The notes: generated by a model not told the origin, from the sequence alone. A DNA stretch of 64,000 nucleotides from Filimonas effusa (GCF_004118675.1 NZ_SDHZ01000001.1:558001-622000); one strand, 5' to 3'. Counted from the first letter of the stretch, positions 55,477 through 63,817 are shown. Numbers and translations: made by a program.

Positions 55477-56493
55477 ATGAGAAACTACCTGAACAGAATA
55501 CTATTGGTATTAGGGATGGCTATGGGTATGGGAGCGGTAAAGGCACAGGATCCTAACTTTTCTCAATACTTTAGCTCACCGCTAACCATCAATCCGGCTA
55601 ATACCGGTTTCTTTTACGGCAACCAACGGATCGTTGCCAACTACCGCCGGCAGTGGTGGGGGGCAGGTGATCCCTTTACTACTGCAACCGTATCTTTTGA
55701 TATGAAAGGCGACGGTTTTACCGGTAATGAATTTGATACCTGGGGTCTTGGTGTTTCTGCTTTAACCGATAAATCGGCTGCTGGCATGCTGGTAAGCAAC
55801 TATGCAGGTTTGTCGTTTGCCTATCATAAAGCATTGGATGAAAATGGCTACTCTTCATTAGGACTTGGTTTTCAGGCTTCTTATGTGACCCGTAAGGTTG
55901 ACCTTACACATATTAGCTTTAACAGCCAGTTTACCAGCGGTGGCTTCGACCTAAACCTACCAACTGGCGAAAGCTATCTTGCCGGAACTGCCAACCATAT
56001 GGATGTTAGTACAGGCCTCTTATATAAATATGACGATGAAACCACAGCTTATTATTTAGGTGCAGGATACATGCACGTCACACAACCGAAAGAATCCATT
56101 CTTAATTCGCCCGATACAAAAGTTCCTGCCAGGCTAACATTGGCAGGAGGTGTTTCTTTATCTGTTGGATATGATAGTAAGTTGTTTCTGAGCGGCTTAT
56201 ACCAAAACCAGGCTAATGCCAGTACTTATGCGGCTGGTGGCGCCTTCCAGTTTGGTCTTCCAGTGCAAACTGCTGATGTTTGTTTATACTTGGGAGGCTG
56301 GTATAGTAATGCCAGTATTTCTCCTTATCTTGGAATGCAATACAATACGTTCCAGTTAGGAGTTACTTACGATGTGGTTACTTCAGCTATCAAAACTGCC
56401 AATCCCAAAAACGGCAGCTTTGAATTATCGCTCGTCTACACCTTTTTCCAAAAGGATGCTAATGAGGGTAAGAAAATAGTGCCACAGTTCTAA
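55477..56493 (+). CDS. PorP/SprF-family T9SS outer membrane protein
   Basis: A 338-residue outer membrane barrel with signal peptide (LLVLGMAMGMGAVKAQ) and PorP/SprF hallmarks: DPNFSQYFSSPLTINPANTG near the start, NYRRQWWG, and a barrel ending in LSLVYTFFQK. SprF of Flavobacterium is needed to place the giant adhesin SprB on the surface. By analogy this protein should retain or help export the giant protein encoded 24 bases upstream. This pairing of a type B sorting-domain protein with its own PorP/SprF is well known in Bacteroidota. Confidence 0.93.
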   Translation: MRNYLNRILLVLGMAMGMGAVKAQDPNFSQYFSSPLTINPANTGFFYGNQRIVANYRRQWWGAGDPFTTATVSFDMKGDGFTGNEFDTWGLGVSALTDKSAAGMLVSNYAGLSFAYHKALDENGYSSLGLGFQASYVTRKVDLTHISFNSQFTSGGFDLNLPTGESYLAGTANHMDVSTGLLYKYDDETTAYYLGAGYMHVTQPKESILNSPDTKVPARLTLAGGVSLSVGYDSKLFLSGLYQNQANASTYAAGGAFQFGLPVQTADVCLYLGGWYSNASISPYLGMQYNTFQLGVTYDVVTSAIKTANPKNGSFELSLVYTFFQKDANEGKKIVPQF

Positions 56494-56542
56494 GCAGCTG
56501 GTTCGTATTCAAAATTCAATTATTCTAAAACAAAAAACGGGT

Positions 56543-57598
56543 ATGGTCAATCTGGACTTTAACGAAAATGAAGAACTGAATTTACAGGACGAAGAGAACC
56601 CTGTAAAGGACGAAAAAGAGAAAAACCGGGTAGCAGTGTTTATGATTGTATGCGTAGCATTGCTGCTGTTATTGCTTTCTGTAGGCGGTTGGATTGTTTA
56701 CGATAAAATCCAAACAAAAAGCGAGTGGGCTTCCCTGCAGGTTCAGTTCGATTCTTCCCGTAATATATTGAAAGAAGAGTATAACAGGGTGCTGCAAAAG
56801 ATGGACTCCCTTAATAGTTCCAATGTAGACCTTCAGCATGAATTGAACAGCAAAAAACAACAGATCGACAAATTAAACGCCGATCTTGAAAAAATAGTGA
56901 GTGAAAAGAATTCAGATCTTAACGAAGCCCGCGCTAAAATCCAGGAATTGAATGCCCGGATCAAAGAACTGCTGAGCGAAATCGAAAACCTGAAAGCACA
57001 GAACAGGGAGTTGATGGCTGGCGCCGGTGGTGAAGGTGGTGGTACAGGCTACAAAATAGTAAGTGGCGACTCTATCCTCGTTAATACACGGCCCATGAAA
57101 CTGTCAGGAGGTGATGCGTCTCCTATTCCTCATGGTCATTCTGCTTCAGGTCGCCTGCAGGTGGGTGGCATCAATATTTACCCGGTGCAGGGTAATGGCG
57201 AAGAGAAATCTGCTGCACTCTCAAAATTTACTTCATCCCTGAAAGTGGTTTTTGAATTAACGAAAGATTCTTCCCTTATTTCTGGCAACAAAGAGCTCTT
57301 CCTGGTGCTGTCTGCTCCCAACGGCAATACTATTTCAGGCGCAGCTGATGGTAAAGCCGATGGTAAAGCGCAGCCCGCCAGCGGATCATTTCAAACCAAT
57401 GATGGCGTTCAAAAGGTATATACTGTTAAACTTACTCCCTATTACGATAAAGCTAATGGCAGTAAAGTAGAATATACCTGGAAACAAAATACAAGATTCA
57501 ACCCCGGAGAATACAAAGCTGAAGTATTCTTTAATGGTAATAAGATTGGAGAAGGCAAACAAAATCTCAAGAGAGGCACAAAGCCTTTCCCGTTCTAA
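56543..57598 (+). CDS. Membrane-anchored coiled-coil protein of unknown function in the T9SS locus
   Basis: A 351-residue protein. Residues 1-30 are acidic and cytoplasmic, followed by one helix (about 31-53, FMIVCVALLLLLLSVGGWIV), a long coiled coil (about 65-160, heptads such as LNSKKQQIDKLNADLEKI) and a beta-rich C-terminal domain (about 170-351, DSILVNTRPMKLSGG, KELFLVLSAPNG, NPGEYKAEVFFNGNKIG). The last part resembles an extracellular or periplasmic Ig-like domain. I do not recognise the family. It directly follows the PorP/SprF gene (50 bases) and ends before a strong terminator, so it belongs to the surface locus and may span the periplasm to link inner membrane and barrel. Confidence 0.75.
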   Translation: MVNLDFNENEELNLQDEENPVKDEKEKNRVAVFMIVCVALLLLLLSVGGWIVYDKIQTKSEWASLQVQFDSSRNILKEEYNRVLQKMDSLNSSNVDLQHELNSKKQQIDKLNADLEKIVSEKNSDLNEARAKIQELNARIKELLSEIENLKAQNRELMAGAGGEGGGTGYKIVSGDSILVNTRPMKLSGGDASPIPHGHSASGRLQVGGINIYPVQGNGEEKSAALSKFTSSLKVVFELTKDSSLISGNKELFLVLSAPNGNTISGAADGKADGKAQPASGSFQTNDGVQKVYTVKLTPYYDKANGSKVEYTWKQNTRFNPGEYKAEVFFNGNKIGEGKQNLKRGTKPFPF

Positions 57599-57630
57599 GT
57601 TGAGATTTCTTCCCTTCGTTGTTTTATAGG

Positions 57631-57663
57631 CCTGGCAGGATTCAGCAACTGCCAGGTATTTTT
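57631..57663 (+). terminator. Terminator of the T9SS surface locus
   Basis: CCTGGCAG (57631-57638) pairs perfectly with CTGCCAGG (57649-57656) around a ten-base loop, followed by TATTTTT. It lies 33 bases after the stop of the coiled-coil protein gene. Confidence 0.88.
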
Positions 57664-57691
57664 CCCGGCAGGCAATATTAGTTCCGATTGT

Positions 57692-58060
57692 ATGGCTACA
57701 CTTAAAGATCAGGTACAGGCATTGAATTTTTTGATCCTTAACGGAGAAGCGATCCGGGCCATGGAACTTTATTATGCCGATGACGTTGAAAAAAAAGAAA
57801 ACGAAGAGCTGCCAATGAGAGGTAAGCAGAACTGTATCGACATAGAGATCAGCAACCAGCAGAAGCTGAAAGAGGTACATGCAAAACTGCTTAACCAGGC
57901 GCTCGATCCGGAAAAAAATGTTGTATTCAGCGAATGGGAATATATCTATACTTATAAAGACAACCGCAAATTCCTGCTTCGCACTGTGTCCGTCCAGCAG
58001 TGGCAAAACGGGTTAGTGGTAAGAGAAAAATATTACTACAAGAACTTTTCCCAGGTCTGA
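57692..58060 (+). CDS. SnoaL-like/NTF2-like domain protein
   Basis: A 122-residue cytoplasmic protein with the cone-shaped NTF2/SnoaL-like fold pattern: helix start ALNFLILNGEAIRAMELYYAD, followed by the strand-rich half (VVFSEWEYIYTYKDNRKF, VVREKYYY). Family members bind or convert small polar molecules, and many are uncharacterised. No catalytic residues can be assigned. It stands alone between the T9SS locus terminator and the convergent histone-like gene. Confidence 0.75.
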   Translation: MATLKDQVQALNFLILNGEAIRAMELYYADDVEKKENEELPMRGKQNCIDIEISNQQKLKEVHAKLLNQALDPEKNVVFSEWEYIYTYKDNRKFLLRTVSVQQWQNGLVVREKYYYKNFSQV

Positions 58061-58107
58061 TGGTATTGCTCAGGTCCCGGGGGAGGTTCTTGTAATTTAA
58101 ATTAGAC

Positions 58108-58488
58108 TTAACGCTTCGACGTAGTTTTTCTGGCTGTTTTCTTCGCTACCTTCTTCCTGGCTGTCTTCTTTGCTGCTTTCTTAGGCGCACTTTTTCTGGA
58201 TACCTTTTTAACCGTTTTCTTTGCCGCTTTTTTAACGCCGGTTCTTGTAGTACTTGTTTTACGCGCAACTTTTTTAGCTGTCTTTTTCCTTGCAACTTTC
58301 TTGGCTGCCTTCTTGGGTGGTGCCGGTGTTTTGGCCCCTTCTTTACGCGCTTCAGACAAGCCTATCGCAATTGCCTGTTTAGGATTGGTGACTTTTTTGT
58401 TGCTGTTGCCGCTTTTTAATTTGCCTTGTTTCATTTCTTTCATGGCTCTCGCCACTTTCTTCTGGCTTTTTTCAGAATACTTTGCCAT
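58108..58488 (-). CDS. Histone H1-like, lysine/alanine-rich protein (DUF6496-type N-terminus)
   Basis: A 126-residue basic protein. The N-terminal part (about 1-50, AKYSEKSQKKVARAMKEMK, NPKQAIAIGLSEARKEG) resembles the DUF6496 segment; the tail (about 55-126) is a Lys/Ala/Arg/Thr/Pro-rich repeat with units such as KKAAKKVARK. Such proteins coat DNA and affect nucleoid compaction or gene expression in several bacterial groups. The tail is typical of H1-like proteins and probably varies in length between strains. It is a single gene on the minus strand. Confidence 0.85.
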   Translation of the reverse strand: MAKYSEKSQKKVARAMKEMKQGKLKSGNSNKKVTNPKQAIAIGLSEARKEGAKTPAPPKKAAKKVARKKTAKKVARKTSTTRTGVKKAAKKTVKKVSRKSAPKKAAKKTARKKVAKKTARKTTSKR

Positions 58489-58666
58489 AAAATGATATTT
58501 TACAATGAGTTAATAAGAGGAATATCTTCCTGCTTAATCCGATGCAAATTTGCTGCCACCACTTATGGGGAAAACATACCGCTTCTTTTCATGTACACAT
58601 AACTTTCGCTTAATGTCTATTTAACACAATGCTGCTAAGTTGTCGTCCAAAAACTGTAGAACAATT

Positions 58667-59245
58667 ATGTTACAATGGTGGGAATCCCTGGATAAGGCCG
58701 CATTTACTGCTGTCAACGGAACCTGGAGTGTCAGTTGGTTAGATGGGCTGATGTTATTAATGAGAAATCCGCTTACATGGATTCCTTTGTATGCTTTCAT
58801 GTTGATCTGGTCCTTTGTTAAGATCAAGCCATTGTTCTGGTGGTTTCTTGTACTTACCATATTAACCTTTTCCATCACGGATTTTGGAAGCAGCAGCTTA
58901 TTAAAACCTTTCTTTGGCCGGCTACGGCCTTGTTACGATCCGGATCTTCAGGATACCATCCGCAGCCTGGTTAGTTGCGGTGGTCGCTATTCGCTTCCTT
59001 CTTCGCATGCGGCCAATCATTTCGGACTGGCTATGTTCTGGTTTCGCGCAGTGCTTTTAGTCACCGGTAAAAAATGGAACTGGGTATGGATCTGGGCATT
59101 CATCATAGGATATGCGCAGGTGTATGTAGGGAAACATTTTCCTTTCGATATCCTCGCAGGTGCCACGTTGGGTATGTTGGCCGGATGGGGCGTTTCGGCA
59201 TTGTTTGGCTATTTTAGCGCCCGTAATTCTCCCGTTCTATCATGA
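58667..59245 (+). CDS. PAP2-family membrane phosphatase
   Basis: A 192-residue membrane phosphatase with about six helices. Catalytic motifs are LKPFFGRLRPC, SLPSSHAANHF and VYVGKHFPFDILAG, matching the three acid-phosphatase signature blocks. It removes phosphate from lipid or polyprenyl pyrophosphates. The ATG at 58667 is chosen; the earlier TTG at 58640 adds nine residues without family match. Its last four bases (ATGA) overlap the GT39 gene, so the two are coupled and probably act on the same lipid pathway. Confidence 0.9.
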   Translation: MLQWWESLDKAAFTAVNGTWSVSWLDGLMLLMRNPLTWIPLYAFMLIWSFVKIKPLFWWFLVLTILTFSITDFGSSSLLKPFFGRLRPCYDPDLQDTIRSLVSCGGRYSLPSSHAANHFGLAMFWFRAVLLVTGKKWNWVWIWAFIIGYAQVYVGKHFPFDILAGATLGMLAGWGVSALFGYFSARNSPVLS

Positions 59246-60885
59246 AGATAACTGCGCAACGCTTCTGGCAATTACTCGTTTTAGTGGCTGTATTATTGAA
59301 TGCCACAGGTCTGCTGAGCGAAATCCTGGAACCAGATGGTGCCCTCTACGCCACCATCTCCAAAAGAATGGTACTTACAGGCGACTGGGTAAACCTTTAT
59401 GGCAATGGTTCCGACTGGCTCGACAAACCACACATGCCCTTTTGGTTAGCGGCAATAGGTATGAAATGTTTTGGTATAACAGCCTTTGGCTATAAACTGC
59501 CTGCATTCTTATGCTTCCTGGCGGGATTATGGTATACCTGGAAACTGGCAGCCTTATTATACGATGAGCAAACGGCATGGTTAACAGCTGTTATTTACAG
59601 TACCGCACTGCATACTTTGCTTGCTAACTTCGACGTAAGGGCAGAACCCTATCTTACTGCATTTATTATTGCGGCTACCTATTATCTATATCGCCATGTT
59701 AGGGAACAGCGAGGCCTGCACCTGCTTTTGGCTGCATTCTTCTCTGCACTGGCGATCATGACAAAAGGTATTTTTGTATTACTGTCAATAGGAGGAGGCT
59801 TTGTTATATGGTGGATGCTTTCTGCACAATGGAAGGAATTTATCCGCCTGCGCTGGTGGATCTTTTTACTGCTTACTTTATTGCTCATAACACCCGAACT
59901 CTATTGTTTATATGTTCAGTTCGACATGCACCCCGAAAAACTGGTGTTCGAAAGAACAGGGGTTTCCGGTATCCACTTTTTCTTCTGGGATAGCCAGTTC
60001 GGCCGTTTTTTCAATAGCGGCCCTATTAAAGGACAAGGCGATCCGTCTTTCTTCTTGCATACAACCCTCTGGGCCTTTTTACCGTGGTCGGTATTTTTAT
60101 ATCTAGCAGTTGTGAAACTATGCCGTACAAAAGAACCTGCTAATCGTCATCGGTGGATCATATGGGGCGCTGCGGCCTTAAGCTTTTTATTATTCTCTCT
60201 ATCCAGCTTCCAGTTGCCGCACTATATCGTGATCCTGTTCCCGCATTTTGCCATGATCACGGCAGCTTACCTGCTGCAGGTAAAAAAACAATCTACTATC
60301 AAAGCATTAGGTATTATACAATACATTCTGATGGGCATCCTCGTGGTATTGTTTACAGTACTGGTCTTATATCCCTCTTTGGTGCACCGGCCGGTATTAT
60401 TGCTGTTGCCCGTTGCAGCCGTAGCATGCCTTTTCTTCAGGAAAAGAGGTGTAATGAACCTCGCAGGCAGGGGATTGGTATTTGCTGCTTTATTATTTGT
60501 TTTCATGAACCTGTTTTTTTACCCCGCACTTTTGCATTATCAGGCCGGAATGGAGGCGGGAAAATGGATGAAAGAAAAACAACCCGGAGCCAGGCCGGTT
60601 ATGTTGCAGTCGGTACTCTATAGTTTTGAATTTTATGCTCCTGGCCTGGTAGAATATGCGCGGTCTGAAGATGACCTGGAACGGCTTGCCGGTAAATATC
60701 ATACGCTGGTGGTTTTGGTTTCGGCAAAATTATGGCCTCAATTAAGGGATAGTATGCCGGAGGTACGTCCTTTGCAACAGCTTAATCAGTTTCATATCAG
60801 CCAATTAACCGGAGCGTTTTTAAACCCCGAAAAAAGGCCGGATGTCCTCGAAAAATTCATTTTAGTGCGAATTCAGAAGAATTAA
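59242..60885 (+). CDS. GT39-family (ArnT-like) membrane glycosyltransferase
   Basis: A 547-residue membrane protein with about a dozen helices and the GT39/PMT N-terminal signature with acidic residues after the first helix (SEILEPDGALYATISKRM). Enzymes of this type transfer a sugar from a polyprenyl-phosphate donor to lipid A, proteins or other envelope targets. A soluble C-terminal region (about 425-547) follows the helices. Coupling to the PAP2 phosphatase, which could recycle the polyprenyl carrier, fits an envelope glycosylation or lipid modification step. Substrate is inference. Confidence 0.9.
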   Translation: MKITAQRFWQLLVLVAVLLNATGLLSEILEPDGALYATISKRMVLTGDWVNLYGNGSDWLDKPHMPFWLAAIGMKCFGITAFGYKLPAFLCFLAGLWYTWKLAALLYDEQTAWLTAVIYSTALHTLLANFDVRAEPYLTAFIIAATYYLYRHVREQRGLHLLLAAFFSALAIMTKGIFVLLSIGGGFVIWWMLSAQWKEFIRLRWWIFLLLTLLLITPELYCLYVQFDMHPEKLVFERTGVSGIHFFFWDSQFGRFFNSGPIKGQGDPSFFLHTTLWAFLPWSVFLYLAVVKLCRTKEPANRHRWIIWGAAALSFLLFSLSSFQLPHYIVILFPHFAMITAAYLLQVKKQSTIKALGIIQYILMGILVVLFTVLVLYPSLVHRPVLLLLPVAAVACLFFRKRGVMNLAGRGLVFAALLFVFMNLFFYPALLHYQAGMEAGKWMKEKQPGARPVMLQSVLYSFEFYAPGLVEYARSEDDLERLAGKYHTLVVLVSAKLWPQLRDSMPEVRPLQQLNQFHISQLTGAFLNPEKRPDVLEKFILVRIQKN

Positions 60886-60965
60886 ACCTGATCTTTTGGT
60901 TTTTTCTATAGCCTTTCCGGTCATTATTTCCGGATGTTATATTTATAACGTCCTTTAAATCAATG

Positions 60966-61008
60966 ATATCTTATTAAGATATTTTCAAATTGCCTTACTT
61001 AAGGTAAT
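60966..61008. promoter_or_regulatory. Pair of adjacent dyads, candidate operator
   Basis: ATATCTT-ATT-AAGATAT (60966-60982) and ATTGCCTT-ACTT-AAGGTAAT (60989-61008) are adjacent inverted repeats 21-63 bases upstream of a TAAGTTTG element. They may be binding sites for a regulator controlling the LuxR-LytTR pair. Confidence 0.45.
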
Positions 61009-61028
61009 ATAAAGATGAAATAACGTTT

Positions 61029-61036
61029 TAAGTTTG
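61029..61036 (+). promoter_or_regulatory. Candidate -7 element of the LuxR-LytTR pair (TAAGTTTG)
   Basis: Exact TAnnTTTG match, about 150 bases before the ATG at 61188. No -33 element at the usual distance. Confidence 0.4.
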
Positions 61037-61187
61037 GCCGGTGAAACTTAGTACGCTCATCGCCCCTGGAGCAAACAAGAAAATACCAGCTTCCAGGCTT
61101 TGGTAATCCTGCGCCACTCATTCACTACTCTTTTTCGTCCCCTTTTTAAACTGCTATTGTTCTATAACTAATATTTCCGGGTTTCTT

Positions 61188-61835
61188 ATGACCTATATAG
61201 GTATTATTGAAAAAGAAGAAGGTGCACTTTGTCATATTAAAACCAGCGCGCTGAATACGGAGGGGGTTAGCATGGCATTCACATGTTCTTCGTTCCGGGG
61301 GTATCATGCGCTGCCTGAAATAAGCCGAAAGGCCGATATCATTATTGTTGGGCCAACCACAGATCTCGAGGGCTTAAATACGCTGGTCAGAATAAATAAA
61401 GAACAACCAAAGGCTGAGTTGATACTGGTTTTAACCGGCTCAAATGAGCAACTCGTGCTTAAGGCCATAAAAGCAGGCGTAGTAGGGTTTCTTAATGATG
61501 GATTCACTCAGCCTTTGTTTCATGCTTGTATAACTCATGTTAAGGCAGGTCAGAGCTTTCTTACTGCCGATCTGCAACGAAGGTTATTTAACCTGCTTCA
61601 CATTGAACACATGCATTGTGAAGACAGGGCAAAACCAAATCTGCTTACCGAAAGAGAAGCCGATATTGTAAGGCTTATCCTGAAAGGATATACCAATAAA
61701 GAAATAGGAGAGTGCCTGTTTATTTCACATCACACCGTTAATGAGCATCTGAAACGCGTATTCCGTAAACTGAATGTAAACTCCAGGGTAAAACTAATTA
61801 ATAAGGTAGTAGCTGACTTTAATTTGAAAGAATAA
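61188..61835 (+). CDS. LuxR-type regulator with degenerate receiver domain
   Basis: A 215-residue protein with a receiver-like fold (about 1-125) and a LuxR helix-turn-helix (about 148-208: LTEREADIVRLILKGYTNKEI, SHHTVNEHLKRVFRKL). The receiver lacks key residues: the acceptor Asp position reads IIIVGPTTDLEG (Gly), and the conserved Lys position reads GFLNDGF (Asp). The acidic pair reads IEKEEG. It is therefore a pseudo-receiver and should not be switched by phosphorylation; it may bind a ligand or partner. Its stop codon abuts the ATG of the LytTR gene. Confidence 0.88.
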   Translation: MTYIGIIEKEEGALCHIKTSALNTEGVSMAFTCSSFRGYHALPEISRKADIIIVGPTTDLEGLNTLVRINKEQPKAELILVLTGSNEQLVLKAIKAGVVGFLNDGFTQPLFHACITHVKAGQSFLTADLQRRLFNLLHIEHMHCEDRAKPNLLTEREADIVRLILKGYTNKEIGECLFISHHTVNEHLKRVFRKLNVNSRVKLINKVVADFNLKE

Positions 61836-62234
61836 ATGGAAAACGACACTGTACAAAAGGAATATTTACTGAAAGGAGAGAATAAAAAGGAACTGCTGGA
61901 CGTGGAACCTGAAAAGGTTATTTGCCTTCATGCCGCTGATAACTATGCCCGCATTTTTTATATCGATGAAGAAGATCGTATCTGCTCGGTTTTATTCAGA
62001 AGCTCATTGAAAAAGCAGGAAGAACTGCTTTCCCGGTATCCCTTCTTTTTCCGTTGTCATAAACGATACCTGGTGAATGTAATTCACGTACACGAAGTTG
62101 CAGGTAACGGAGTAAACCTGAAATTAAGACTGCAATGCATGAAAGGACTGATTCCGGTAAGCAGAACACTGCACCAGCAAACGCTGGCATTGCTGGAACA
62201 GTATACCGATTGCCTTGGATTCGCTGAAGGATAA
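61836..62234 (+). CDS. LytTR DNA-binding domain protein (no receiver)
   Basis: A 132-residue stand-alone LytTR domain (about 15-128: VEPEKVICLHAADNYARIFY, LLSRYPFFFRCHKRYLVNV, GLIPVSRTLHQQTLALL). LytTR domains bind direct repeats in promoters, often as the output of AlgR/LytR-type regulators. Here there is no receiver or sensor. It begins directly after the stop of the pseudo-receiver LuxR protein, implying translational coupling and a possible two-protein regulator. Target genes cannot be inferred. Confidence 0.9.
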   Translation: MENDTVQKEYLLKGENKKELLDVEPEKVICLHAADNYARIFYIDEEDRICSVLFRSSLKKQEELLSRYPFFFRCHKRYLVNVIHVHEVAGNGVNLKLRLQCMKGLIPVSRTLHQQTLALLEQYTDCLGFAEG

Positions 62235-62240
62235 GGGATA

Positions 62241-62675
62241 CTACTTATCCCTTTTTTCTTTTTCTTCCAGTTTCTTGTTGAATCGTACAACCTGCCAGTA
62301 CTCTTTTCCATAGCTAACGAAGATCTCGCTGCCGGCAGGAATATCTTTTTTAGCTTCCAGGAATACGCGAACGCCTTCTTCTACATATTCAGCATTGTTA
62401 ACTACGCCCTTTATTTTTACCAGTCCGCCTGCATCATTTGCATAACGGGCCAATGATTCGGGGTGACCGCTGGCATCTATTACGTGATTACGCTTCACGT
62501 AAAAAATATACCCGTTGGTGCCGTTTTTATGATCAACCTCCTTCCAGGTGGTTATTGTTCCTGTGTATTCAAGTATGCGGGTACCTTTGGTAATAAGCTT
62601 TTTGGTAAATAAACCCTTTCCTGCACCAGGAAGGGTAGAACGCTTAACTACAAGCTGCTTTTCTAATAATGACAT
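62241..62675 (-). CDS. SET-domain protein (lysine methyltransferase-like)
   Basis: A 144-residue compact SET domain: GAGKGLFTKKLITKGTRILEYTG (SAM-binding start, first 20 residues quoted in part) with GTGxW-like strands, NGYIFYV, DASGHPESLARYAND and FVSYGKEYW near the end. The usual NHSCxPN motif reads ARYANDAGG, so the catalytic pseudo-knot is altered. Bacterial SET proteins methylate lysines on ribosomal or nucleoid proteins, and the histone-like protein 4 kb upstream is a tempting target; that link is speculation. The ATG at 62675 is chosen over a TTG at 62684. It is convergent with the LytTR gene, with six bases between. Confidence 0.82.
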   Translation of the reverse strand: MSLLEKQLVVKRSTLPGAGKGLFTKKLITKGTRILEYTGTITTWKEVDHKNGTNGYIFYVKRNHVIDASGHPESLARYANDAGGLVKIKGVVNNAEYVEEGVRVFLEAKKDIPAGSEIFVSYGKEYWQVVRFNKKLEEKEKRDK

Positions 62676-62806
62676 AAGCGGCAAGTTACGTATTGGCTTT
62701 GTAATACTATAACCTCGCAGGCATTTTCCTGAAAATATACTTCCCTGACAATGATAAGAATCATATTGCCGGAGCCCCCGGAATCTTTGAACTTCGCTTT
62801 GTTTTA

Positions 62807-63817
62807 ATGGACCTTTGTCATATGAAATCTTCGATGTATTATCTTGCTGCCCTCACTTCTTTTGTTATCTGGGGCTTTTTTAGTCTGGTGCTTAAACCGC
62901 TTGCCGCTTACGCTTCACTTGATATCCTTTTCTATCGTGTGTTCCTGTGCGCTGCACTAATGCTTGTTATAAGTTTGTTTTTCCGCCGTAAAGCACTAAC
63001 TGATGCAAAAGCACAGTTTAGGGATATGTCTGCGGGTAAAAAATGGGAAGTGGCAGGCCTTACGCTCGGTGGTGCACTGTTCCTCTTTGCCAACTGGTTC
63101 TTTTTTATCTACGTAATGAACCATATCAGCGTTAACGCTTCCTCTTTTGCTTTTCTCGTTTGTCCCATTATGACAACCGTGCTTGCCTTTTTTCTGCTGC
63201 GCGAACGTCTTACCAAATGGCAATGGGTGGCAGTTGTATTCAGCGTATTCAGCTGCGTGATCCTTTCTTTTAACCATGTGAAAGATATGCTCTATGGCCT
63301 TGTAGTGGCTTTTACCTATGCGCTTTACCTGGTAAGCCAGCGAAAGAATACCGGCATCGATACTTTCCTGGTACTTACAGTTCAGATAGTATTTTGTGCA
63401 TTGCTTGCCTTGCCCTTCTATCCGGCTTATCGCGAAGCGGTGCCTGTAGAATGGTCGTTTTATGCGTTTATACTTGTGATTGCAGTAGTATTTACCATTA
63501 TTCCTTTATTCCTTAATCTTTGGGCGCTTCAGGGAATAACCTCCTCTGCCATTGGTATCCTGCTATATGTGAATCCTCTTGTGAATTTTTTACTCGCGGT
63601 AGCCTATTATCACGAAGAAGTAAATGCGCAGCAGCTTTGGGCCTATGCTATCGTATTGTTGTCTGTGATAATCTTTAACGAACAATATCTGTTCCGGAGA
63701 AGCCGTAATAAGATCTCTCCTGTTACAGCAGCGGTTCCGCCGGAACAAAAGAACACGACCGTGCCCACCGCCGCTGTCAGGCAACAACGTTCCCGGCCCG
63801 CAGAGCCTGTTAGCTGA
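62807..63817 (+). CDS. RarD-like EamA-family transporter
   Basis: A 336-residue membrane protein with about ten helices in two repeats; it matches the RarD branch (VIWGFFSLVLKPLAAY, DILFYRVFLCAALMLV, ILLYVNPLVNFLLAVAYYHEE). The substrate is unknown; RarD relatives are linked to export of amphipathic compounds or metabolites. The tail (about 300-336) is a Pro/Thr/Gln-rich low-complexity extension. Start ATG at 62807; the second ATG at 62822 is possible. It converges on, and overlaps by eight bases, the peptidase E gene. Confidence 0.88.
   Translation: MDLCHMKSSMYYLAALTSFVIWGFFSLVLKPLAAYASLDILFYRVFLCAALMLVISLFFRRKALTDAKAQFRDMSAGKKWEVAGLTLGGALFLFANWFFFIYVMNHISVNASSFAFLVCPIMTTVLAFFLLRERLTKWQWVAVVFSVFSCVILSFNHVKDMLYGLVVAFTYALYLVSQRKNTGIDTFLVLTVQIVFCALLALPFYPAYREAVPVEWSFYAFILVIAVVFTIIPLFLNLWALQGITSSAIGILLYVNPLVNFLLAVAYYHEEVNAQQLWAYAIVLLSVIIFNEQYLFRRSRNKISPVTAAVPPEQKNTTVPTAAVRQQRSRPAEPVS

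Larger units (their letters stand above)
60886..61187. other. Intergenic region (about 300 bases) upstream of the pseudo-receiver regulator
   Basis: No gene. Two tandem dyads lie at 60966-60982 (ATATCTT-ATT-AAGATAT, perfect) and 60989-61008 (ATTGCCTT ... AAGGTAAT, one mismatch). A -7-like TAAGTTTG is at 61029-61036. A weak AAACC/GGTTT hairpin with T-run (60884-60905) may end the GT39 transcript. Confidence 0.55.

Noticed and set aside
57386-58006. 206-residue minus-strand reading frame across the end of the T9SS locus
   Set aside because: It runs through a strong terminator and antisense to two plus-strand genes; low-complexity hydrophobic composition, no motif.
58093-58104. TAATTTAAATTA palindrome between convergent genes as a terminator
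   Set aside because: Only A/T pairs and no loop; too weak to call, although it lies between convergent stops.
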